From NCBI GenBank assembly GCA_007844125.1, contig CM017560.1, positions 552,401 to 616,400 on the forward strand: 64,000 nucleotides of DNA. Reading direction: 5' to 3'. Below, in pieces: positions 1 through 11,520 of this stretch. A program made the translations under genes and the position numbers. Position 1 is the stretch's first letter, and each line of letters opens with the position of its first letter. This DNA comes from Sinonovacula constricta (lineage: Eukaryota > Mollusca > Bivalvia > Cardiida > Solecurtidae). Below the pieces are notes generated by a model. That model saw only the letters and a list, made by a program, of their open reading frames with translations. It was not told the origin of the DNA and ran no database searches.

Positions 1-382
1 ATTACCTGCCACATTTGCCAAAATCCCACACTACATATAAGTCATTTTCAAACATCTACAGTTGATGGCAAGAGGACACATTTGCAGAGACTTAGCAACA
101 AGTAGTTTGGATTCTGATCAGATTGCTTCCACTATTTGCCTAAGCCTGATCTGTACTTAGCAGGGTAAAGAGTTAGCTTGCAATGGCTGTGAGTTATTAC
201 ATGTAATAACTGACAAAACCAATGGACGAGCCAGCTACGTAATGTCTTAAATCATTGCAACCCGAACAAGGAGGTAAACATATGACGTTAAATGCAGCAA
301 CGATAACATAGGCATCATCTTGGATAAGGAAATCTAAATTAATGTGAGTATCATGTTTGATACACCAGTGTTCACAAGTTAC

Positions 383-409
383 CTCTGTGAGTCGGTCACG
401 GTGATCCTC
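383..409 (-). CDS. WDR60: WDR60/DYNC2I1-like gene, fourth recognised internal exon
   Basis: A 27-nt minus-strand exon, bounded by an acceptor (ttttacag) and a donor (gtaact), reads EDHRDRLTE in phase 0 on both sides. It continues the charged, Arg/Asp/Glu-rich stretch of the exon at 1741-1769. The longer open frame at 197-424 is this exon plus read-through into flanking intron. The gene should continue leftwards beyond position 1; no later exon, and no WD40 repeat, was found in the window. Identification rests on the adjoining exons; this exon alone would not be diagnostic. Confidence 0.6.
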
Positions 410-1740
410 CTGTAAAATAAACATTCAAAGAGCCTTGTGTCAACATGGATTTGCATGCAAGAAGAGACAGTGGGGTTGGGGTGAAACAAGCTACATAACC
501 TTCAGAAAACATAGTACCTTCACCAAATAACAAATATTTTGAAACATATACCTAGCAAGGTTAAATATATTACACCAAATAGTTTTTTTATGTTTTTTTG
601 TATTGTTTTGTTATTTAAGTATATTACAGTGCTATAATTATAATGAAAGTTGAATCACAATACTATAGATCCCAATTTAAAGACAAGTTAATATCAAAAC
701 AAAGACAGGGTCTATCATTCTTCCTATATAGTTTTATTTTAAAAATGAAATGATTGTTGGACAGACATGCATTGGATTATTGTGCTAGATCAGATGACAT
801 TGAATGACACTTAAATCAAAATTGTGACAAACAATAAAATGTATTAAAGACATATGTCTAGGACATTAACAATGCTGATACTAATGGGTCTTCAAAGCTT
901 TGCTGCAATTTCAAAGCATTTAAAAATAAATATTAAATAGGGAAAACATTGTGGATTTTAATTTAATTAACATTTTTACAACATCGCAACAATGCAAGAA
1001 TCTTTTGCAGCATAACAATGATGATACATGTATCAAGCAATGCCTGGTAGTTTCGCTTTTTGTTAATTTATGATTTTACAAATATTATTGGGCAGGTCCA
1101 GTAGAGATTTATAAGATTATTTGGAATTATTATAGCAATTTCTGGCTGTAGTTGGTGAAGGAAGACCATTGACAAATGTCTAAGTAGAACCAGTGGCAGG
1201 TCTAAGGTCTGTTGGAAGACACATGAAAATTTTGTTGAGACAAGGACCTGAAGGCAATTGGTGAGAGGTCAGAGTAGTTACACATCAACAATTTTACTAT
1301 TCTGCCAACCCTCAGCAAAAAAGAATGGAAATTATTTTCATTTTTCTAAAGCAAACAAAACTATTTAAAAATAAGTTAAAAAAATTAATATGTATTTGTT
1401 GCCCATAGAATTGCTTAAACGTTTTATGAAAAAAGTGGAATATATATTGAAAACATCCGACAATGAAAATGCATTAGCACCTTGTAGAGGTCAGCCAATA
1501 AATTTTAGATTATACATTTTTTGTCAAGAAAAATATATGCATACACATAACAATAAGAAATTTAAGAGCAAATGTAAAATAAATAACAAAATAAATATTA
1601 TCAGAGGAGTTATAAAAGTACAGAATGACAACTAAAACAGTCCTAGGTGGGATGAAAAATGTGAGAGCAATACATGAACCAGATGAGTGTGGAAAACAAC
1701 ACTGACACTAACATGCTGAAGACAAAGCCCCATGATTTAC

Positions 1741-1769
1741 CTCATCATCTCTAGGTCTCCTCCTTCGGT
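1741..1769 (-). CDS. WDR60: WDR60/DYNC2I1-like gene, third recognised internal exon
   Basis: A 29-nt minus-strand exon lies between a pyrimidine-rich acceptor (gtttttttcag) and donor gtaaat. Its first two bases complete the Asp codon left open by the exon at 2356-2455, giving DRRRRPRDDE, and it ends in phase 0. The basic/acidic composition fits the charged, low-complexity N-terminal region of WDR60 proteins. The exact phase match with both neighbours is the main evidence. Confidence 0.65.
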
Positions 1770-2355
1770 CTGAAAAAAACAATAAGGAATAAAATGCTTT
1801 ACCTGGTTTAAAGCTCAAGAGGGAAACAAGTTAGTTGATGTAATGAGATGGCTTAGAGATACCAGGTATGGGTCTTAAATGTGCATCAAGATATGAAAGG
1901 AATACATTAAAAGAAAAGTGATCAAGTTGAGTTGACCATTACAGTTACATTAAGCGAAGAGCAACATAACTATAAGAAGGTCTTTCAGTTGTTACCATCA
2001 AATGGAGCGCATGAAATCATGCAGATTAGTTTTAATAAAAAGGTTAAATTAAACTGTAATTTAAATTGTGTACAACAACAAATAACTTTCAGTCAGCTAT
2101 GAAGTACAAAATACCTATTAGCCTGTTTTGTGTGGGAAGGTCAGGACTAAGCAAATAAATGTAATCCAGCTCAACCAGTTCCACATGGAAGCTGTCTGAT
2201 CAGGACCAACACCATTTAATGCTTAGTTTTAAGCAATCCAATTTGCTACCTACAGATTTAGTCATTTGAAAAAGAAACTAATCAGTTCCAGTGATTATCA
2301 AACATAGAAGGCTAAAGGTAAGGGTGGTGTTGGCCAGTGTGACTGGTTTTTGTAC

Positions 2356-2455
2356 CTGGATCCTCATCCCTGTGTCGTTTGTGTTTCTCCTCCCCATTTA
2401 TTCTGTCTCTCTTTCTGTCTTCATCTTTGTCTCGATGATGACGTCTCTCGCCAGT
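2356..2455 (-). CDS. WDR60: WDR60/DYNC2I1-like gene, second recognised internal exon
   Basis: This 100-nt minus-strand exon has acceptor attttag and donor gtacaa. It is open for 33 codons, starts TGERRHHRDKDEDRKRD, and ends with one base of a codon completed by the next exon. The sequence is almost all Arg, Lys, His, Asp and Glu, as in the long charged N-terminal region of WDR60 (DYNC2I1), an intermediate chain of the dynein-2 motor that drives retrograde intraflagellar transport in cilia. Such composition also occurs in splicing factors, so the name depends on the exon at 4032-4088. Confidence 0.7.
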
Positions 2456-4031
2456 CTAAAATGAGATAAAAACATTTATACAGATGGTTGACGGGAGACC
2501 CTACAAAAAGTAAACAAGCTATACCTTTGACAGCTTTATAGTTATCCCTTTAAAACATTTATTCTGTGGAACATGTTTTAGGAGTTGTCTTTAAAAAGTT
2601 AAAATTTTCCTCAGATTCTCTTCATTTATATCTTAAAACAATTCAGTGCTTAGTAACATTTTTCATGTGTATCAGGGCATGAAGGAAATGTAATTATTTC
2701 TTAACATGCTAAACATAAATTGATCATAGCTTGGGCAAACAGCGTAGCTCTGGAATTGTTTGATTACAATCTACACTATTTGCTGCAATGTTGCTTTCAA
2801 GTGTCTTCTTATGTACAAAAAAAAAAGATGTAAGTAAAAAATCGAGATTTAGGAGGTTGTCAACAAATGTTGAAGATTACAGTATACTAAAGTCCTTATT
2901 TGGTCCAACTGATAAAGGTGTTCTGCATGTTAGCAGGAAATCTACCTAAAAAAACACAATTTTATTGCTGGGTATATAAATGATGATTAAAGTTGTACCC
3001 CCAACACAAGCCAATAACTAATATGCCATCTTTTAATTGTTGTTAGTCTAAGAGATAGAAACACACTTATTGTAGATCTGTATATGTTCAGCATGCATAC
3101 ATGTGGGGGTATAAATCATGCTTACAAGGTATCACATAGGTTTTTAACATCACTATTTAAAAAAAGGAACTTAAAAACTGTATATTTAAACCAAAGAAAT
3201 GTTACTTGAAATGACATATGCCCCAAGAGATGCAATGACATTAAGTATGACCTTGGCCTTGAATTTGGCTTTAACCTTTATAGTTGCACTTGTAAATTTG
3301 TGATACACATTTAAGTATATGTCTGTAAATGGTGAAGGCTGACTTAAGTACGACATCTGAGTAGACATTAATAAAGAATAACCTTAAGTTTGACCTTGAG
3401 TGTTGCATATGTTAATGTTATATGTTACACACCTTTAAGAGAATGTAAGATAATAAGGTTTGCTTGAAATACTGTTAAATATGGCCAAGTCATGGCTGAG
3501 ACACAAACCATAGCATATACACAGTTGAAATTTATTTAATTACTGCAAATACTATAGAAGTTACAGATGAGACATGAAAATTGGACAGATGGATGTACAC
3601 ATGTATATAGATACTAATGATCTATATACAGATGCACAGAAAGATGAGAGGACAGTGCAACTGCTATATTGCAGAGCCATAAAAATGAGAACTAACAAGA
3701 TAATTAATAAGAAATAATACTTTTTAATATAAAATCCTGAAAGGAAACGTAAAATTATATTAATAAAAAATTGTCAATTCAGCTAATTTGACCACTTTAA
3801 GCGGAATAAACTTCAAAAAAGTGCCTATTTATAGAACATTTTAAAATGTCAAAAAATAATACAAGGCAAATACAAATGCCAGACCAATGAGAAGAAGTAA
3901 CACAAGGGTGTTTATGTGCTTTTTAAATGAAGGCAAAATCTAGCCCAAGGATAAGTAAGTGAAAAAAAAAGCCATGCAAAAGCGTTTAATGTATTAACTT
4001 GCAAATGTATAAGCTAAAACTATTAGATCAC

Positions 4032-4088
4032 CTTATTCAATGCTCTGCTTAATTCATCTGTTGTCCAGGTATCATCCTTGGAACGACT
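4032..4088 (-). CDS. WDR60: WDR60/DYNC2I1-like gene, N-terminal exon (conserved KDDTW motif)
   Basis: A 57-nt minus-strand exon with acceptor ctgcgatag and donor gtgatc encodes SRSKDDTWTTDELSRALNK in phase 0. From memory, human WDR60 has near its start a Lys-Asp-Asp-Thr-Trp motif followed by a short acidic helix and then a long charged region; the order seen here is the same. WDR60 is an intermediate chain of cytoplasmic dynein-2, working in cilia with WDR34. The exon lacks a start codon, so at least one exon lies upstream (higher coordinates). The divergent E-Syt neighbour supports the call, because the same two genes adjoin in human. No C-terminal WD40 part is in the window. Confidence 0.72.
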
Positions 4089-4444
4089 CTATCGCAGAAA
4101 AAGAAGAAAAAATTACACTTGAGCAACACTTGTGCTTTTTTATTTGCTACATACTTGTGTTTCACTTTCTACATGAACCAAATGTAGGTAACTGGACATC
4201 AGGCATGTGTTCTATTTAAATGTTTTTCATTCAGTGTCCATATTATAAAGTTTTCATAATTTATTCCTTCATTAGAATAAATATAATTTTCATGCATATT
4301 GTAATTTTGATACCTTTTTCCTTAGTCTGATACTAATTTGAAAGCTAACAAATTAATTGAGTTAATATAAGTTTAAAATATGTAAGCTTATCTCTAGATT
4401 AAAAAAAAATGCATACAATAAATACATGAAGATAACAATACAAA

Positions 4445-4485
4445 GTATGTGTGTATATATGTACGTGTGTATGTGTATATAAGCA
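4445..4485. repeat. GT/AT-type microsatellite
   Basis: Alternating purine-pyrimidine tract made of imperfect gtatgtgtgt, tatata and gtacgtgtgt blocks, a common simple repeat. Confidence 0.85.
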
Positions 4486-6545
4486 TACTATATAAATCAA
4501 AGTGATGTGGCAATGTATGACATATGATTGCTAAAAGACAGATTCAGCTCTTCAAAAGATCATATTTCAGTCATACATTATTCATAGAAGTATGCCCAAG
4601 TTTGCATACTATGTACAGTAACACACTTCACGAAACGAAAACCATAAATAAATAAATAAAATGTCAGACTCTCTAGCTAACCTTGATACTAGCATAATAT
4701 TTGATATGCCATAGTAAATCACAGGAATGTGACAGTGATAAAAAAATAAACATGCACACATTGTATCATTTGTGTTGCCTAAAACCAGGTAACTCAGATA
4801 TCAAGCATGTGATACAACATCGGTCTGATCCATATTAATATCAACGCAGTTTTAACTACATGAAGATAATATCATCTAAGCAAAGGCCCAAATTTCAAAA
4901 GTAGTCATATCTTGTATATAGACGATAAAGAACTTAGGAGCTGAATAAATGTTATTGTTTGAAAGTCTAAGATGGTATTCAACAATAAGTGTACAATTAT
5001 TTTACAGTATATAATGTTGTAATCACATAAAATAGATAAAAAGCTGTCTGCACTGTGCCATGATCCAGATCCAATCATATTATTCTACAATTTGGATGAC
5101 CAGTAGTGGAACCATCTTGACAAGCTCAGCATAGAAGAAGGAGAATTACAAACCACCCTGGTATGTCAAGGTCTATGGGTCTTCTGTACCTATAACTGAC
5201 ACTCTTCCTAATGTATCGCCAGGGTAAGTCTAATTGGATTAAAACATGCTTTACAACTACTGAATTAAGTTTACTGATTTTAATCTTCATTAATGCATAC
5301 CACCTCAATTTATTGTTGTATGCTCAGTGCCAAAGTGAACCAGGTACACCAAGTATATGAGAGCTTTGCTTTTCCCTGAGCTATCTGTACCTGCATATCT
5401 GAAACAGTTTCTTACTCCATAGCAGGACGTTTTAGGTTCAAACCTATCTAGTGTCACTGTACTTGGCCTACATTGCTTTGGTATATAGATTGCCATGGCC
5501 AAATATAAACCACAATGGTAATTTTGATAATTGTGTATGGTTGATAAGAAGAAAAAATATTTGTGTTATGTTTCATAAATATGTTATGCCTCACAGGAAA
5601 ATATTTATAGTAGTATAATAAAATTCTCTCGACCGAGCTGTCTGCCCAATTAGTAGAGAACCAGACTCCGGAGCAGGAGGTCTTGTGCAGGGGTGTAGAA
5701 ATCGCCCTGAAGACGGTAAATTAAAACAGCTTTTTCAACATTCTCGCTGGCTACTTTTTTTGCAAATACAAAAATAAATTGTATAAATTATATTGAGTTG
5801 GTATTTTTAGTGTTTACTTTCGCCATACATTAGATACGATATGGCATTTGCTTGATCTATACCTGTATCCCATAGCTCTGGTGAAGAATGTTTGTTTACA
5901 TCCAGTGAAAACCCCAGTCGCTATTTGTAAACACAAAACAGGTTTACACGCACGTGCATTAGCTCTATTGTGATGTATTTGGTCTCATCCCTCTCGAGAG
6001 AATAATAACATGTAACACAGATATGTGCGGGTGAAGGTCATGTAGTTATGTGGGTATCAATGGTGTGTGAAAAATTTACACAGAAGAAGCTTTTTTGTTT
6101 TTTTCTAATGCAGAGAAAGTGAAGTAAGTAATATGTATATATCATGTAAATGAAATGGCCTCTTTTTGAAAATGACAAAAAAATACCTTAAAGTATGGTA
6201 GAAGGGTACCTTTGTTTTTTTAACTTTTTATGCCACGAGAAATCTCAGAATAAAGTTCTAGAAATTTTGTTTTTGGAGAATTTTCTCTGAATTGCGATGA
6301 ATAGTTATGGACACTGAGATTTAAAAATGATGAAACCATGCCTCCAGATATCTTAATTTTGTGTTTCAAAAAGGCTAAAATCGCTGTCCACTGGGGGAAG
6401 GCTTCACGCCCCTGAACCCCCATACTAAGGGGCAATGGCTCCTTAACCCCACTGGAAGAGGACCCTGGTAGTTCTGTCAAGTTGAAGACGTGCACCAAAG
6501 GGTCAAAGAGGAGGAGGATTGTTATGAATCTGCTGTCTCCAGAGC

Positions 6546-6692
6546 TGTGTAGTGCATATAGGCACTTCCAACAGCCTTGCTGTTTGGTTAACCCTTTAGC
6601 GATGTGGTTGAGTGCCTGGACTACTGATCTGGCGGACCGGGTTTGAATCCCCGTTAGGGCCAGGATTATTGTCTCCTCTGAGATTTACTTTA
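6546..6692 (+). repeat. tRNA-like SINE unit, copy 1 of a tandem pair
   Basis: The unit starts GTGTAGTGCATATAGGCAC and contains a tRNA-like core: an A-box-like TTAGCGATGTGGTTGAG and a B-box-like GGGTTTGAATCC, ending near GAGATTTACTTTA. A near-identical copy starts 225 bp downstream at 6771. tRNA-like A and B boxes with no good cloverleaf suggest the head of a SINE rather than a working tRNA gene. Confidence 0.7.
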
Positions 6693-6770
6693 ATGGTGTC
6701 AGAAGTAAACAGAAGCCTGGTGTGGCTGTCCTGAGATGGGCTTGGGCCCAGAAAAAGTAAAGGGGGAGAA

Positions 6771-6915
6771 GTGTAGTGCATATAGGCACTTCCAACAGCG
6801 TTGCTGTTGGGTTAACCCTTTAGCGATGTGGTTGAGTGCCTGGACTACTGATCTGGCGGACCGGGTTCGAATCCCTGTTAGGGCCAGGATTATTGTCTCC
6901 TCTGAGATTTACTTT
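6771..6915 (+). repeat. tRNA-like SINE unit, copy 2 of a tandem pair
   Basis: Nearly the same sequence as 6546-6692, here with an intact B-box GGGTTCGAATCC. Only a few substitutions separate the copies, so the duplication is fairly recent. Between them lie about 78 bp ending in an A-rich stretch. Confidence 0.72.
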
Positions 6916-6923
6916 AGCTGTCT

Positions 6924-6997
6924 GCCTGGATAGCTCAGTTGATCGAGCACCTGACTCCGAAGCAGGAGGTCGTTGGTTCAAACCCCATTCAGGGTAA
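6924..6997 (+). repeat. tRNA-Arg-like SINE head (probably not a functional tRNA)
   Basis: A tRNA-like fold is visible: D-arm GCTC..GAGC with A box TAGCTCAGTTGATCGAGC, anticodon loop CTCCGAA (anticodon CCG, Arg-type) on a CCTG/CAGG stem, and B box GGTTCAAACCC. The acceptor and T stems each hold mismatches. It follows directly on two other tRNA-headed units and runs into GGGTAAA like the other SINEs here. A decayed or SINE-borne tRNA is the best reading; a covariance-model scan would settle it. Confidence 0.55.
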
Positions 6998-7210
6998 ATG
7001 GTCATAGCACACTGGTTCACAAAAGTAGGTCTCGAACAGTGTTGACACATCAAAATAGCATATTAAATGATTCCACTGAATAAAAAATATGTACTATAAC
7101 GCCATTATCTTTTAAAAATCACATTTACTTTTTGAGACGGCATCTTGGGTTTATTGTGAACTAATTTCTTTCGTCATAACATCTTGAATGACAGCTATAT
7201 TTGTTTACAC

Positions 7211-7234
7211 GATTTTCATCTCCAACGCCGCCAT
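7211..7234 (-). CDS. WDR60: Candidate first coding exon of the WDR60-like gene
   Basis: On the minus strand an ATG in strong context (A at -3, G at +4) opens the frame MAALEMKI, followed directly by GTGTAA, a possible but weak donor. The phase is 0, which fits the acceptor of the exon at 4032-4088, and a short Met-leader before the KDDTW motif is what the family has. There is no other support: the donor is poor and the intron would be 3.1 kb. Treat as a candidate only. Confidence 0.33.
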
Positions 7235-9179
7235 TTTCCAAGCTTTGGTATGTCCATAAAGCGGTCTATTTTATTTTACGACTTTGAATGGTAACGATGT
7301 TGCGATATTTTACGATTTTTATAACAATGAAATAGAGGTTTTGCATTTTATCAAATTTGGATGCAGTAATAATAAAAGATTATTTAATTGATTGGAAATG
7401 TCTATTTCAAGACTGACGGAAAGGATAGTTTCAAAATCACAATTTCGCCCTCTTACTAAACTAAACTACGCAGAGTTATCGTTACTCTGTCATGGATCTC
7501 TTACTGGTTCTGTTCATTACATTTACATCTGTCACATGCTCACACTACCTAAGTCTGTCAAGTTCAAAGTCGGTTAAGAACATGATGACAAAAGCGATTG
7601 TTGACCTATATTTAATGTGTTTGTACATTGGTGTGTCTTATAATGCTGTGACATCACTTGATGGTCAACATTTACAAGTACATGACCATACTACTCTAAT
7701 TTTACCCTACTAGTTATTGAATAATAATATAGCCATACAGCCAAATCTGTGCAGACCCAGTGTCGTCTCAACATCATCCAACAGTCATTCACACCCAGAA
7801 CGAATGAACGATTGTTCATTGGACTCACCTTACTGGTACTGAAGTATTAGCCATTAGCCTCAATGCCTGTATTGAAAATTATATTTCGTTTGGGAAATTT
7901 CATCATCAAATGTGGTGCAAATAACGTTTGTGATACATAATATGACATAAAATGGTTGTGTGTCCATAATTGTTAACATTATTTCAAATGAGTCAATAAA
8001 AACATAATAAAATTCATAAATATTTAGCACTGGGGAAACACAATAGATTTTAAATTACTTCGATCGAATCCCGAAATGTAGGCTACTGATCAGTTTCGTT
8101 AGCGTTCCCGTGACCCACATTTACTTTCGTCCTTGATCCTTTATTCGTAAATAACAGTAGATAGTTAAATTTAACAGCTTTTATGCAGTATTTTAAATAT
8201 CAAAACTATATTTTTATTGTTTAATAAGGTAAAAAATATACAACCAAAACGATACACTGTTCATTTTGTTTAAGGATGAGCCAATAATTTTATTTCTGTT
8301 TATCAATTCTTTGTGCATTTATCAATTTTAAAAATATTGAATTCTAAAACTATGAATTTCTACAGTTAGAATTTCTCTACAATGGTGTATAGCTTTTAAT
8401 TATTGTGCCCCAAATGAAGAAATTACAGGTCAGATTTGTCATATTCAGAAAAAAAGAAGATCATTAACTCCTAGGATGGAACAGGATAAATTTATCATTC
8501 ACATGGGACCGGAAATCCCCGCCGGCACCGTTTACTTTCTGCGCGTTTAACGGAAATGCTCGAGGTAATTATTGGCTATTTTAAGAACACAATATTTTTA
8601 ATATCTATTAGTGCACAAAGAATTAACACACAGAAATAAATCGTTTGACTCATCCTTTAACAATATGAACAGTGTTTCTGTTTTTTGTGTGTGTGTTTTT
8701 TTACCTTTTGAACTATCAAAATATAGTTTTGATATTTAAAATACTTCATAAAAGCTGTTAAATTTGATATATAATTCAGTAAAATAGACTGAAAAATAAG
8801 AACACTGTGGTGAGTTTAATACAGCTCACATTTCCAGAGGCATTAACTTCTGCCTTCAAAGATGGCTGCCTTAAACTGTCCTATCAGTACCTATGACATC
8901 ACATGGAAACTATCAATCATCTATATTACTGCATGTTGATTTCGTGTAGCCGAAAGGGGAGACAACGACGAGGCGTCCGTACATGATCGAAACTATCCCT
9001 TACTCTCAAGTCAGTGCCTTGATGTCGCAAAGAGGCAATGTTTTCCTTCGTTGAGCAACTGCGAGGGACGGGCAGTCAACCGTGAAATACATAGAGCAAA
9101 TGTGTATTGCAGACGATACAGGTGATGTGTTCTAGGTTCGTGTATTGAAGCATCTCTCCTCATTGACAGAGCAACGAAA
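7235..9179. promoter_or_regulatory. Divergent intergenic region between WDR60-like and E-Syt genes
   Basis: About 1.9 kb separates the candidate minus-strand start at 7234 from the E-Syt ATG at 9180, and should hold both promoters. The part at 8935-9179 is less AT-rich and probably includes the E-Syt 5' leader. It contains an upstream ATG at 8983 whose 24-codon frame ends with TGA at 9052-9054, a possible uORF if transcription starts before it. No TATA box could be assigned. A 600-bp foldback element occupies the middle (8167-8765). Confidence 0.45.
8167..8765. mobile_element. Foldback (long inverted-repeat) element in the divergent promoter region
   Basis: Bases 8167-8339 reappear as a reverse complement at about 8590-8765, with a loop of about 250 bp. 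The outer ends pair exactly (AAATTTAACAGC with GCTGTTAAATTT) and inner blocks such as AAGGATGAG and TTCTTTGTGCA pair with their complements, so the arms are related over about 175 bp with scattered substitutions and small indels. The loop holds a GC-richer patch (about 8508-8560). There is no ORF. It is best read as a non-autonomous foldback or MITE-like insertion; no target-site duplication was identified. Confidence 0.75.
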
Positions 9180-9467
9180 ATGGCGAACGAACAACCGCCG
9201 GCAGCCCCTGTGCGGAGCGTTGCAAAAGAAGACACTTTAATGGTCAGTGTGATAAAAAGATATTTCAAGTATGCCGGAGCTGCACTGGCGGTTTGGGGAT
9301 TTGGCTACCAGGGATTCAGCCCAGCTTGGATTTTGTTAGGTCTGGTGGTGGTTGTATGGAAAGAAAAACACACCAAGGCACAGGAAAGGAAGATCCGCAT
9401 TTCACAGCAGGTTGCAAAGAATGAAAAAGAAGCAATACTGGCAACAGTGGAGGATTTACCATCATGG
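9180..9467 (+). CDS. ESYT2: E-Syt exon 1: N-terminus, ER membrane hairpin
   Basis: ATG at 9180 has a strong context (GAAAATGGCG) and opens 96 codons ending with Trp (EDLPSW) right before donor GTGAGT, phase 0. Residues about 29-60 form the hydrophobic segment (AALAVWGFGYQGFSP then WILLGLVVVVW) with a central break typical of the E-Syt ER hairpin, followed by a basic, Glu/Lys-rich stretch leading into the SMP domain. The frame continues open into the intron to 9554, but the family motif DLPxWVxFPDxERAEWLNK needs splicing to exon 2. Confidence 0.93.
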
Positions 9468-9559
9468 GTGAGTTTCGGTTTTTTAATGCTGCCATTACTT
9501 GAATCCATCGAAAAAGCAGCAGAGATTACAAGTGGCACCTCTGCCATTGTGTAGAATGC

Positions 9560-9725
9560 CTCTGACTGCTTAGTCTCTCATGGTAGGGGTTCAAGTTTTG
9601 TACTGGGTGAAGGATCTACGGTTGTGGATTCGTCTGCCATGCAGTGCACCATTGGTCCAACTTAAACATTTGTGTCTTCCTCCATCAGAAAAAAGCTGGA
9701 AATGGTTCAAACGATCCTGATTCTG
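9560..9725 (+). repeat. SINE family A, diverged copy
   Basis: Shares with the copies at 25885 and 42000 the tRNA-like B-box area (GGGGTTCAAG), the string GTGCACCATTGGT (compare GCGCACCAGTGGT) and the body end TCTTCCTCCATCAGAAAAAAGCTGG. Confidence 0.55.
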
Positions 9726-11027
9726 TCACTGCAATTATTTCCAAGGGACAAGTTGGAAATAGTGCTGATCTTGATCAGACAGTTCTTAGTCTGTTTCATG
9801 CTAAGCAATATTAGATATCTAGTTCTCACTTTTGTAGTAATATTAACATGGCAAATCAGAGCTGTCAAATCTTTCTGTCTTTTCCAGGCTTGAAGCATAC
9901 TAGTAGTGGATAAAAATGTTCCCAACATGTGCATTTGTCCATTGATTGAACAACTTTTCATATATGTTTTTCCTCACATTGATCGTATTGCTGGCAAAAG
10001 AGCAATATATCTCCTCTCAGCAGCAGAACTGATTTTATTGTAAAATTCATAACAGTTTGGGTAAGCTGTAAATGAAAATAACTTAAATGTTTAGTTAATT
10101 AAGTAGGATTTGACTAGAAAAGGCAAATAATGTAAATCCAGATCAGTCAGTCATGCACTGTGTGCTGCTGAGTCTTTAGCTATATGTCTTGGTATGTGAA
10201 CATGAAAATGTAAGCAAATAACTTGTACTAGTTACAAATAAATGTAGCAAGGTTAAGGTTCTAACCTGGGCTATTTATGCCTGTGATTTTTCTTCATACT
10301 TCATTGATCATTTATCTGGACTATTTATTTACACCATGGATGAAGTGAAATATACATGACAGGCCCACTTTCCCTAGGTTGGTGAAATATTTCTGGTCTA
10401 TTCATTATTCAGGTTTTGTTCCACATGGTTGGTTCACATTAGAGTTGACATCTTTTTGCTCAAAGGCATCACCTGACGGCTGTGGAAGCCCATTGCAATT
10501 CTGATGCATTAACACTATCCATGAGATATTGATTAAAACTGTAATTTCATAAGTGCTGAAATGCAATAGATTGCAGCTTTATTTCTAGGGAAATCTCTTA
10601 AAAAAATCCACATTTACTGTTATGTACAAAATAGTATCTTAAATGCCTGTAAGAAAAAAACTATGTCCTAAGTTTATTTTATGGAAAAACAACACACATG
10701 GTACAAAAAAAACCCAACAAATTCATCCTCTTTTTTTTTTTGTATGCTAATATTGATTATATAAATAATTTTATTTCCATTACTCCAAGAACTAAGTATT
10801 TTATTGTTTTTGCTTTCAAGTATGTTGGCTGTCACATGTTTCTGAGAACCAGTTTGGGTGGGTTGGAATGGAGGGCGCATTATTGTCAAAAGTGTCAGCA
10901 TATACCTTCTACATTGTTGGGATTACCTTAGAACATACCGATATAAAGACATGCATTTCAATGTTCTTTTATTGTTACATCATATCCTACAATTATGAAC
11001 ATATTGGCAACATCCGCTATATTATTA

Positions 11028-11110
11028 GGGGAAGAAGACTCCAAACATATGTATGGAAAGAAATACCAGCACACCACAAGTCAGCTGATTACCTTCCTGC
11101 TGAAAGACAC
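11028..11110 (-). repeat. SINE family A fragment, minus orientation
   Basis: Read on the plus strand it is the reverse of the family A body: GAAGAAGACTCCAAACATAT followed by CCAGCACACCACAAGTCAGCTG. Confidence 0.6.
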
Positions 11111-11394
11111 CCCTACATAAAAGTTTTCCTTTGAATGTTACTTGAATCCACACAGTCAGGTGCTGGGGACTGGCAAGTTGGCATTTTACAGGTCTGCTGT
11201 GTGTTTCAAGGGACTTCAGTTTTGAGAGTGTGCTGGTTTTCAGTCTGACCATGATCAAGTTTATAGAGGACAGTATTACTGTTTGGTATTACTTTCACTG
11301 ATGCTCATATTCATCAGGGTGAAAAGATTTTCCAATGAGAAATATAGTTGTAGCATATAGACTGGGGTGGGTGGGTGGGTTTGATTTGGGGATT

Positions 11395-11520
11395 GCATTA
11401 AACTCTTAGCCTGCTAAAAACAATTTTTTTAAGTTCAGGAAAATATGTAGATCCAGATCAGCCAGCTCCCACTAGGAACAGTTTGAGGAGATGCTGCATT
11501 ATTTGCTACATATTCTTTAA
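11395..11520 (+). repeat. Unnamed interspersed repeat with GATCAGCCAGCT motif
   Basis: Starts near CTCTTAGCCTGCTAAAA and carries TAGATCCAGATCAGCCAGCT. Related copies appear at about 17960-18100 (CTCTTAACCTGCTA, TAGATCAAGATCAGCCAAG), 10130-10160 and, reversed, at 58848-58930. Orientation relative to its source is unknown and no coding capacity is visible. Confidence 0.5.

Larger units (their letters stand above)
1..4031. other. WDR60-like introns and AT-rich flank
   Basis: Outside the exons listed this is AT-rich sequence without long open frames. A minus-oriented partial SINE (family A, about 1150-1215) lies between the exons at 383 and 1741. Poly-A/T runs and scattered pieces of a repeat with the motif GATCAG..CAG (around 90-190 and 2090-2250) are the only other recognisable content. 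Confidence 0.5.
4089..7210. other. Probable first intron of WDR60-like gene; microsatellite and SINE debris
   Basis: No coding exon was found. There is an alternating purine/pyrimidine microsatellite of GT/AT type at about 4445-4485, a tRNA-like fragment at about 5630-5690 (shares GACTCCGGAGCAGGAGGTC with the tRNA-like head at 6924), and the duplicated SINE-like units at 6546-6915. Small ORFs at 5126-5502 and 6220-6498 show no family resemblance. Confidence 0.5.

Noticed and set aside
197..424. 75-codon minus-strand frame as a separate small gene
   Set aside because: Its Met is in the intron; only the 27-nt part 383-409 is bounded by splice sites and fits the WDR60-like exon series.
6924..6997. 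Functional tRNA-Arg(CCG) gene
   Set aside because: Mismatches in the acceptor and T stems and a SINE-like context; kept as a tRNA-like repeat head.
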